This document shows, piece by piece, positions 8,241 to 18,400 of a stretch of DNA of 51,291 nucleotides; the stretch's first letter is position 1; every line of letters starts with the position of its first letter. The DNA is taken from positions 1 to 51,291 of the forward strand of contig JAAAUF010000199.1 in the NCBI GenBank assembly GCA_015499985.1, read 5' to 3'. The notes under the pieces are model-generated. The model was not told the origin of the DNA. It made no database searches and was given only the letters and a program-made list of their open reading frames with translations. This DNA is from Haplosporangium gracile (Eukaryota; Mortierellomycota; Mortierellomycetes; Mortierellales; Mortierellaceae). Position numbers and translations under genes: made by a program.

Positions 8241-11200
8241 ATGGGAGTTCCCGCCCTTTTCAGATGGTAACAGCCCCCTCTGCGCCTTGCCTTTAATTAG
8301 ACTGATCTAGATCTGGAACCACGCGTGACACGAAATACTTACTCGACTTACATTGTTATTGTTATTATTGTTGTTTGCTTCATGTAGGCTTGCCAATAAA
8401 TACCCCAAGATCACAACCAATGTTGTCGAGGAAAAGCCAAAGGAGATTAACGGAGTCGTTGTCCCTATTGACATCACCCAACCTAATCCCAACAACGAGG
8501 AGAACGACTATTTATACCTGGATATGAATAACATTATTCATCCTTGCTGTAAACCTGAGGGAAAGGTACTGCCAAGGGACTCCAGTTCCAGCTGCAGCTG
8601 TATGAAGTTATTAAGCCGATCCGACATATCTATCCCACGTACTAATCAGATCACTACTTGTATAAATTGATTTTATCAACCACCTAATAGCCACCACCAG
8701 CGAACGAAGAAGAGATGATGGTTGCCATTTTTGCCTATATCGAGCGCATTGTCAACATGGTCCGACCCCGCAAGTTGCTTTATATGGCTGTTGGTAAAGA
8801 CTCATTTTCTGTGCAACTGCAATTTCATGCACTGTGTTCTTTCGACCTTCATACATGTATCTACATCTGATACTAATTATTCGTTTAATTTGACGCACTG
8901 ACGATTTAGATGGAGTTGCCCCTCGTGCCAAGATGAACCAGCAGCGTTCAAGACGTTTCAGGACTGCGCAAGAAGCCAAGGAAAAGGCAGCAAGTGAGGA
9001 AGCCGCATGGGAGGAGCTCACAGGTATGCACACCTCCCTGTTCACGATCTGCGGCGCCTGCCAAGCATTCGGACTTTCCTGTTAATGTTATTGCACCATC
9101 CAATTTTATTTTTTCAAAAACTCTGTCTTAACTCATGTCATCTAATATGGATTTTAATAGCCGATTTGAAAGCGCAGCGCCCGGATCACGACAAGGAACA
9201 AAAGTTTGACTCTAACTGCATTACGCCAGGAACACCCTTCATGGTCAACCTCGGAAAGACATTACGATTCTGGGTCGCCAAAAAGTTGAACGAAGATCCC
9301 GGCTGGATGAACATGAAAGTTATTCTCTCAGACGGCAGTGTTCCCGGAGAGGGTGAGCACAAGATGATGAACTTTATCCGTTCCCAACGGTTAGCACCTC
9401 ACCACAACCCCAACACGAGCCACGTCATCTATGGATTGGTATGTATCCAGGCTGCCTCGACAATCACTCACACTTATTTTATTATCTGGTCACTGGTCAT
9501 TTAATTCAGAACAACGGCAACATGTATAACTAACTTTGAGTCTTCTAACTCGCTGTTGTAGGATGCCGATCTGATCATGTTGGCTCTTGGTACACACGAG
9601 CCCTACTTTAAGGTGCTGCGAGAGGATGTCTTTTTCCAAGAGGGCAGTTCAAAGAATAAATGCTTTCTTTGCAACCAGACGGGACATATGGCTGCTCAAT
9701 GCCAAGGCAAGGCCAAGGTCAAGTCGGGCGATTTCGATGAAAAGGCTCCACCTGTTACTGAGAAACCGTACATCTATCTCAACGTCAGCATCCTCCGTGA
9801 ATATCTCGAGGTGGAGCTCAAGGTCGAGAATCTTCCTTTTGAGTGGGACATTGAGCAGGCTATTGACGACTGGGTCTTCCTGTGCTTCTTTGTCGGAAAC
9901 GATTTCTTGCCCCATCTTCCTTCCTTGGAGACTCGTGAAGGCGCCATTGATGTCTTGATCGAGATTTGGAAGCAGGTCCTTCCATTGATGGGTGGATACA
10001 TGACCCATAACGGTGATGTCAACCTCAAGCGCGCCCAGTTCTTGATGACCGAGCTCGGCAAGAAGGAGGATGGAATCTTCCAGGAACGCCGTGACAAGGA
10101 AGAGCGTCGGGCTAAAAATAATAAGCGCAGGAAGGTCGAGGACGAGGCCAGAGCCATGTATGCCTCTCAGCAAGGAGGCGCCGCTCTCTCCCAGAACAAG
10201 GTATGGGAGATGCCCGCCGTCGCCGTCAAGGGATTGAGCAATAAGGCCGAGGCTGAGAAGGAGGTTGCTGCGCTCAACAAAAAGATTATGGAGGAGAAGG
10301 TTCAGAGAAGGACTATCACCAACCATGCCGCTGCTGCCTTACTCAAGGCCGACCTCACCAAAAACGATGAATCTGCTGAGGCAGCTGAGTCTACCAGTGC
10401 CACCGATGCTACTGACGCCCCCAAGGAGGAGGGAGTGAAAGAGGGCGAGGAGAAGATGGAGGCAGAGTCTACTGAGGAGAAGAAGGAGGCAGAATCTGAA
10501 GAAGAGAAGCCAGCCGAGGAGACCGCAGCCTCAGTGGATACTGAGATGACCGAGATCAATCCTCGAAAGCGATCTATTGCTGAGGTCGAGGACAACGAGG
10601 ATGAGGCATTGAATGACGAAGAGGAAGATGACACTGAAGCGGCTGCTACACCCACCCCCATCCCGACTGCCATCACCAAGAAGAAGGCCGTCGACAATGA
10701 CGATGAGCCTGAGGACAATGTCAGGCTATGGGAGCCCGAGTACAAGGAGCGTTATTACCGCAACAAGTTTCACATTGAGCTTTCTGATACCGAGGCTCGC
10801 AGAGCGTAAGTGCTTGAAGATTGTATGTTCAGTCGTTTTTGTGTCCTTGTTCAGCGGATCGCATATTAATTCCATGTTATCTTTACTCTCATAGTATTGT
10901 CAAAAGCTACATCGAGGGCTGTTGCTGGGTTATGAAGTACTACATGCAGGGATGCCCTTCGTGGCAGTGGTACTACCCATACCACTTCTCTCCTTTTGCA
11001 TCGGACTTTATCGACATTGGCGATATTGAGATCAAGTTCGAGGTTGGTCAGCCCTTCCACCCTATCGAACAGCTGATGGGAGTACTGCCTGCTGCTAGTA
11101 AGCAGCACATCCCCCCAGTCTTCCAGCCCCTCATGTACGAGGAGGATTCGCCTATTATCGACTTTTACCCCGAACACTTCGAGATGGATCTGAACGGCAA

Positions 11201-12719
11201 AAAGTTTGCATGGCAAGGAGTTGCTCTTCTTCCTTTCTTAGACCCCAAGCGTCTGCTGGACGCCATGGCACCGCTCTATCCCAAGTTGACCGAGGACGAG
11301 GCTGAGCGCAACAAGTTTGGTCAGGAGGTTCTTTTCGTCAGCGAGAAGAGCAAGCTCTATGACCCTCTCTGCGACAAGCTTTACAGCTCCCGCAGCGAAG
11401 GCGAAGAGTACGAACTGGAGTACAAGAAGAGCGGTCGTCTTTTGGGTCTCGCAAAGCGCGATCCTTTCTGCATTCCTCGGAGTTCATTTCCCTCTCCTCT
11501 TGTCGATTATGGTTTGGAGGACATTCCTGTTGACAAGTCGATTAGCGTCATTTTCTCGAACCCCAAGATGCCCGCAGGATACATTCATCCCTCATTGATG
11601 CTTAAGGGTGTCAACTTTCCCAAGCGCGTCCTTTCAGGCGATGATATCCAGTGGATCAGGAACGGAGGCGGAACTCAACGAGGAGGTGGTCGTGGTGGCC
11701 GCGGCGGATTCCGTGGTGGTCGCGGTGGATACAACCATCGTGGACAGAGCAATGGCCCGTATGGCGGCGGTTTTGATCGCAACGCCCGAGGTGGTTCCGC
11801 AAGCTTCCGTGGCCGTGGCGGTTTCACTGCTGATAACCGCGGCGCTTCTGACCGAACCTATCCTGGTCAGAGCTACGACCGCTCCTACAACAACCAGGGC
11901 GGACAAGGAGGCGGATATAGTGGTTACAATGGAGGACCCAACCACGATGGCTCTCGCTTCCCTCGACAGGATCCTTATCAAGGCTACGACTCGCGCCCTG
12001 GCCATGTCGGCTATGGCGGTGGACGTGGCGGCCGAGGTGGCTACGGAGACTCTGGTCACCGGGGCAACTCGCACGGCTCACGAGGTGGTCACGGCGGATA
12101 TGGTGGTGGTCATCAAGGGCAGGGCTACGGAAACCAAGGTGGCTACGACAACAGTGGTCACCATGGTCACAGTGGTCACGGGGGCGGATATAGCGGTCGT
12201 GGAAACGATCGCGGGCCTCACCCTTATAATAACCAAGGAGGCAATTCTCGTGGCGGATATGGAGGTCACCGTGGTAATCATCAAGGTGGTCATCAAGGCG
12301 GTTATCAAGGCGGCCAACAAGGCGATTACATGAGTGGAGGTGGCGGGTATAGTAGTGGCGGACGCGGTGGCGGATATGGTGGCGGTGGTCGCGGGGGCTA
12401 CAACAACATCAACAACGGCGGTCCAGGACGACTCCCTCCACAGCAGCAGGGGTACCCTCAGCAGCAGGCACCGGTGATTCCTGGGTTCGCACCAGTCAAC
12501 AACTACGGACCTCCTGCATCAGCCTATGGAGCGCCTTCTGGAGGAGGATATGCTGGAGCGTTGCCGCCAGGCATCTTGCCCGGACAGGGCGCACCAGCTC
12601 CTCAGGCACCCACCCAGGGCTGGTACGGCCATGCCAACAACAATAACCCACCGGCACATCGTGGAGGACGTGGTGGCTTCAACAACAACCTACCTCCTTT
12701 CCCCTATCCTCGCCAATAA
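8241..12719 (+). CDS. RAT1: 5'-3' exoribonuclease 2 (Rat1/Xrn2) with RGG-rich tail
   Basis: Seven exons: 8241-8266, 8388-8565, 8691-8793, 8910-9023, 9161-9438, 9562-10805 and 10895-12719; 1255 aa. The N-terminus [23 protein letters not shown] (Asp54), [16 protein letters not shown] (Asp103), [15 protein letters not shown] and [14 protein letters not shown] (from 234) are the acidic-site motifs of the XRN nuclease. A CCHC knuckle at 267-280 ([14 protein letters not shown]) marks the nuclear Rat1/Xrn2 branch. A basic NLS-like NNKRRKVED lies near 420 and an acidic spacer spans about 500-600. The C-terminal conserved region holds [20 protein letters not shown]. In the nucleus the enzyme degrades uncapped RNA, trims rRNA and snoRNA, and causes 'torpedo' termination of Pol II. 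Residues from about 904 onward are a 350-residue RGG/GGY/GGH tail, longer than in yeast Rat1. AATAAA lies at 12885. Confidence 0.95.
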
Positions 12720-12962
12720 GCTCTCTCTTTTTTTTGCCTAGTTTGTACCATACTATTTTTTTTTTTTTGCAATCCTTATTATTATTCTCTCACAAGCAGC
12801 AACCATCCTTTTTTTTTTCTTTTCTTTTTTCCAATCTTACTTCGATGCAATTCCTCTTCCATCCCTGTACCATAGATCAAAGAGAATAAAAAAATCAAAA
12901 AGAAAACGAAAACAAGCACGCTCGGAATGTATATGTGTGTATGTCTGTCGTGCAAACTTGTT
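12720..12962. terminator. Convergent 3' region, RAT1 / thiamine pyrophosphokinase
   Basis: Contains the RAT1 3' UTR with several T runs and AATAAA at 12885-12890, then the 3' flank of the thiamine pyrophosphokinase gene on the minus strand. No gene. Confidence 0.5.
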
Positions 12963-14525
12963 CTACTTTTGTCCTAATCTCAATTCAGCAGTCCAGACAA
13001 CGGGGGCGTTGGTCTTAATGGTGACCTTGGATCCAACCAGTGCATTGGAGGTACTAATCTGTGTGCCGAAGCTTGTCTTCCAGTCCTCTATTGCAGCACA
13101 TGGAATAGAACGAGAATGTTAATGTGTCAATGCAATATGCACGCGAGGTATGCAACAAAGAAAAAACGAAAGATTTAATTACCGATATCCCATTTGAGGC
13201 CGGTAGTTGTCAAGATGGCCTCGGTAGATCCAACAGGGACAATCCCGCAGGTTGGCCCTTCAATGTCCAGGTTACAAGTGATCTCATGCATTCCCTATTT
13301 ACATGATATTCAAGAGCAAGTATGAGAAAATTAGGAAGATAAACATACGCCGGTCAAGGTAAGAGCCTAGAAATAGCGTGCGAATGAAAAGAGAGACTTA
13401 CAGCGCCAAGAACGACGACGATACTTTGATCCGAGACCAAGGTGGCGTGCCGCTCTTGATTGAGGATGTAGAGGTGATGGATACTCGACATGGACTGATC
13501 GAATCGACCGCCCGTGCCTCCCAAAGCGATAATCTCCAGATTGCTTGCCTGGCGTTCTTCTTGGGCCCTGAGATCTGGTGTTTCTGAAGTAATTGTGGGT
13601 TTTGCACTTGTTGATGTCGTTGTTGATGAAGATGAAGATGGTAAAGGGTCGCGGGCCCGGACGAGTTCTACACATTTCATAAAATCTGTCGAGTATTGGT
13701 CACCAACATACTCCACCGGCACTCCCTAATACCATTGATGTGCAAATTTGGTGGTTAGTTTGGGGAGAATGAGAAATAAGAAGATCGAATATCCCATGGT
13801 CGTGCATTACTGTTGTTGTTGTTGCTATTGTTTTTTTTTTCTTTACCTGAGACTCGTAGTAGTCCTTGACAGAGTCGCGTAGAGAATCCAGATCGCCTCG
13901 GATGTAGTCGGGAAGAAACCTAAATCCAACCGCAGGAAAATTATGTGCAAATCGCGTGAGTCTCATGGGCGGCTTGATCAATTAGAACAAATGAATTCTC
14001 TGACTCGAGGCGTGTTTTCCTGATACTCCTGATGAACATTGTTTCGATATCCTTCTGCTTCTTACTCTGCGCGCTCCTCGTCAGTCTTTAGGAGATCATA
14101 TAATCGGTTGGCGCCACCGTCTGCGCAGAATCGGTACGTGGCTAAAAAGATCAACGTAAAATAGTGCGGATCAAGAACCGATATGTCAGTAAAACATCTT
14201 TTATTCTTCAGGCACCAACAGAGGCGCTGATAAGCTCTTGATCTTTCGAAAAAAAAAAGTCTCCCTTTTGTCGTGTCTTTCTTCGCCCCCTATGATTATC
14301 CTAAAATGTTTCTGTTCGTCGGAACGAGGACTTACCGTTTTGCCAGACGTTGTTGAAGAGGGTGCGGTGAATGAGGATGGGCTGATTCAGAATAATGAGC
14401 GCAAACTTGCCATGATGACCTGCCACAGCATCCTTGTTATTGTTGTTGGTGGAAGTGACATATTTCCGTTGGTATTCCTGAGGATCTTCAAGGTACTTGC
14501 TTGGTTGCCAGTTCATAATGTTCAT
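12963..14525 (-). CDS. THI80: Thiamine pyrophosphokinase
   Basis: Seven exons (14525-14336, 14141-14066, 13919-13847, 13725-13402, 13366-13349, 13294-13183, 13087-12963), 305 aa. The enzyme transfers pyrophosphate from ATP to thiamine to make thiamine diphosphate in the cytosol. Motifs: FALIILNQPI (41-50), FCADGGANRLYD (from 68), DYIRGDLDSLR with the GDLDS metal/nucleotide motif (97-101), DQYSTDF (122-128), LGGTGGRFDQ (181-190), and in the C-terminal thiamine-binding fold CGIVPVG and TTTGLKWDIE. Ser/Thr-rich linker residues at about 142-160 are an insertion between the halves. Exon 5 is only 18 nt (ALTLTG) and is needed to connect the domains. The start is the first ATG after a CAG that could be a leader-intron acceptor; an ATG 9 nt downstream is an alternative. 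Confidence 0.93.
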
Positions 14526-15448
14526 GATGTTCTTCTGCGCAATGGGTATTATTTGATTGGGGGTTGCGGAATGAAATAGCTGGGGAAGGTCAAACACCCA
14601 CAACTTTGTGCTTCTACAGACACCCTTAAGTCAGGAATCCACGAGACACAAGTGCACAGACGCCTAGACTCTGCCGCCGTCAACCATGCCTCTAAAAACG
14701 CGTTGAAAGTGTATCCTTCATATTATTTTTCGTGCTCAACAATCTCTTTGCATTGCTGCTCCTTCTCTTTATCACATTGACATTGCTTCACCATACAAAA
14801 ATGAGATATTCTTTTGTCTTTTTATTTTATTTCCATAAAGAAAAATTGCTGACGTCGTTCTAAGCTTTTTATTTTTCGCAGATTGTTTCTAAGAGTTAAA
14901 GTTGGCCATCATAAAAAGGGAGTGGGGTTGAAGAAGTAGAAGATGATAGGGGGAGGACGATATTAGGCTGGCACTTATCATTAGAATGCCAATGGGTATT
15001 AAGTAAAAGTACCAATAATTAAGTTCGTAACAAAAAGGTGGTGGGCGGAAAGAAGAGTGGATAATATGAACAATGGATAGAGTCAACCCGTACCCTATTG
15101 CAACACGCGCAGTCATAACATAAAAAGGAAGGGTCCACTGAAGAAACACCTGGTTCGTAAAGGTCGAAACAAAAAAGTCAGAAAAGAACGAATGCAAACT
15201 ATTCCTTCGTTCAAGCGAAATAAAAAGGTGGAAAGAATGTGATAAGAAAGTCGATTAGTTTGCAGAGTGGGTTGAAAGAAGGAAAAACGATGTAAGGAAG
15301 AGTGTAGATGAAGGAGAGCAAACAAAAAAGATAAGGAAGAGAGGGAAGACTTGAAAGGAAACGGCCTTCACTCTTTCTTCCCTTTGTAAGTGTGTATATT
15401 GAGGCTTCAGCTTAGATTGGACTTGGGTTGAGCTACCTTTTGTTGGCT
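14526..15448. promoter_or_regulatory. Spacer: promoter of thiamine pyrophosphokinase and 3' flank of LEA-2 gene
   Basis: Both neighbours are on the minus strand, so this 0.9 kb holds the 3' UTR of the LEA-2 gene and the promoter/leader of the thiamine kinase. A CAG 9 nt before the kinase ATG, preceded by a less clear pyrimidine stretch, may be a leader-intron acceptor. A hydrophobic 102-codon frame at 14889-15197 (minus) is not convincing as a gene. I looked by eye for a thiamine riboswitch in this leader and saw no clear TPP motif. Confidence 0.4.
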
Positions 15449-18400
15449 TTAATAGTAGGTGGGGAGACCCTCATCGGTAGCCAACTTGTTGACCACAGCC
15501 TTGATCCAGGCTTCAATCACAGCGGGATCCTCCGAGCCAGGGCCGTCCTCAAGAGACTGGACCTGACGCTTGGCAATGGGCTCGGTGGCAGCACCAGTGG
15601 TGGTGGCGGTGGTAGGAGCAGGCGAGGCCGAGTCAGAGGTGGTGGCAGAGGCAGTCGAGGTCGAGGCTTCACCAGTGGTCGCGGTGGCGGTGGCGGTGGG
15701 CGAGGGAAGAGCAGTCGAGGTCGAGTTGTTGGTGTCGTCGTGGACGAGGCCAGCGAGACCGGCAGGGAGAGCACCGGCGGGGGCCTTGCCTCCAACCTGG
15801 ACCTTGATGATGGTCTCGGTCTGGTTGTATCCGACGTTACCAAAGTATCCATTCTGGCCTCCGACGTAGGTGACGATGGTCGACTGAACATCGAAGGGAA
15901 CATCGGCGGCGATACCGACAATCATCTGAGGGTATTTCAACATAAAGGGAAGAAGAGTGCCCATGAAGCCGAAACCAGCGGGCGAGACCATGGTGACGGT
16001 GGGTGAGCGAACAGTTGACTTTGGTGGAACGGTCAAGTTGACTTCCTCGTCGAGCTCACCAAAGTACTTGCCCTGCCAGTAGTTGGTGGCCTTCATCTTC
16101 TTGATGAATAAAGGAGCATCAAAGGGGTTGTAGATCATGACCTGCACAGGGGTCTTGCGAGGCTCAGTCATCTATATCGAGTTGGAGAGAAAGAAGTTGT
16201 TAGTTTTTATGATTACAACGAACGGTTAATAAATGGAGACAATAAAATAAACGACCAAAGAGTAAGACGTTACCTGCAACATATTAAGAATGTTGGGTTG
16301 GGCACCGCTGCCGACGGGGATCAACTTGTCAGTAATACCCTTAATAGCTGAGGCCATCTTGACCGAGGCCATGGCATCCTTCAAGGACTCAACTTTGGTC
16401 GAATCGGCGGCACCAGCAACATCGAGGGTGAACGAAGCACCAGCACAGAAACCAGTCAAAAAACCGTCGCGGACTTGTTCGTTGGAGGGAGACATGTGGA
16501 AGACAGCGGGGAGGGTGTTGGCACCGGGAACGAGAACCATGTCCTTGACAACAGCGCGACCCATGTTGTTGCCGGCATAGCCAATGTTAAAGGCAACATC
16601 GCCGACCTTGACAGTCAATCCAGAGGGGTTCTGAAGGACGACGTTCTGGTTGATCTCAAGGTACTCCGAGGTACCACCGACAATCTTAATGTCAGTGATG
16701 GAGGCACCACCGACATTCAGGTTCATACCAGCCATGGTCGAAGCAACATTGACAGCAACACCGGGGATGGTGACAGCACCGGCAGCGGTCTCGGCAACAG
16801 TGTCAGCAGTTCCAGACAAGTAAAACTGGACTCCGGGGCCGGTGGTCAGGATCTTAGAGAACTGGTTGAAGGTCTCGTGCGAGTCATCGTTGACGTTCAA
16901 GGGCTGGTTGGTGTAGGGGGCAATGGTCTGAGCATCTCCCATAGGTAGCTTGAGGTTGGCGACGTTGTGGCCTTGGGGCAGCTGGATGTTCATGTCCTCG
17001 GCGACTTTGGTGATGCTGAGAGGGAATGAGAAGGGGATCTTGAACGAGGCCTCAATGTGGTCGGACGAGGTCATAACACTGTAAGGGTTGGAGCCAGTGA
17101 AGTCCAAGGACATGGTCTTGAGGGTAATACCAGTAATGATGTCCTGCTTGCCGAGACTGGGGAGGGTAACGTTCATGGTCAAGGTCTTAAAGGCAGAGTC
17201 CAACCAGGAGACGGGACCGCTAGCGGGGGTGACAGATTTGCCTTTGACAATCAAGTTGGGAGTACCGCCGTTCAAGGCAAGGCGGAACATGTCACCGAGA
17301 GCCTTGAGTCCAGCCTCAGAGGTCTGCTTGGTCAAGGTGCCCTCCATAGCGATGGGAGTTTGGCCAGAGGGAAGCAACTTGAGACCAGAGGTTCCGACAT
17401 ATCCAATATCCTGGCCCTGGAACTCGTTGGAGAACTGGACAGTGCCCATCTCAATACCGACATTGGATGGGTTGGTGAGCTTGGCGGTGAGGACAAGGTG
17501 GATACCGTTGGGGTCGTTCGAGGGAAGATCGTACTTCTCAATGACCAAGTCCTTAAGGCCGTTGAAGCCTTTAAGGGTAACCTTCTTCTTCATGTTGATA
17601 CCGGGGATGGGTGCACCCATGGCAATAACAGTCATGTTCGAGGCAACAACTTCCCAGTCAAAGGCCTCGGCCTTCAAGGAGTAGCCAACAAAGGCACCCA
17701 TGTTAGCGGCGCTGGCGACGTGGAAAGGAACGTTGGTGAGGGCAAGCTTTGCGCCGACATCAGCCTTGGCAGAGACCTGAGGCATGGCAATCTGACCGAT
17801 AGGGGAAGACTCGCCACCGTTGATCCAGGCGACGGTGGAGCCGCTGGGGAAGGTGATCTCGGCATCGAAGGGACCAGTGTTGCCAATGAGACCGTTGATG
17901 TTGGTGGTAAAGTCAGTCTCAGCGGGACTGTTGATCATGACGCTGTCGAAGGCCAAGGTAGCCAAGTCGACAATGGACTGGGCAATGGGGCGACCGACAA
18001 TGGGGAGAAGCTTCAAGATGGTATCATCGGTAGAAGTGGGGACGCCGGGCTGAGTGAGGGTGAGCGAGGTCTCGTATTCACCGACCATGACAGTGACGGA
18101 CATGGCGACATCGACCTTAAGGCCAGCCATAGCAGCCTTGACAAAGTTGGGCAAGTTGAATCCGGCAAAGACAGACGAGGGAATCTTGACAGTGGGGTCC
18201 TTGGCCATCTTAGTCAAAGCCTTGATGGGTTCGGCGTTGAGGTTGTTAACGGCAGCCTGGTCGACCATGAGGGCCATGAGGGAATCGAGGCTGAGGTCCA
18301 TGGACAATGGCAGGGGCTGAGAAGCTTGCTGGCTCATACCAGCCACGCTGATGGTAACGGAAGGCAGGTCAATGGCACCGAGGGTACGGCCGTTGTAGGT

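Noticed and set aside
11608..12333. 241-codon frame overlapping the RAT1 tail
   Set aside because: Frame-shifted reading of the RGG repeats (Val/Ala/Thr-rich), a shadow of low-complexity coding sequence.
14889..15197. 102-codon hydrophobic frame on minus
   Set aside because: Lies in the LEA-2 3' flank, composition follows T/C-rich sequence, no family or leader features; hydrophobicity is a by-product.
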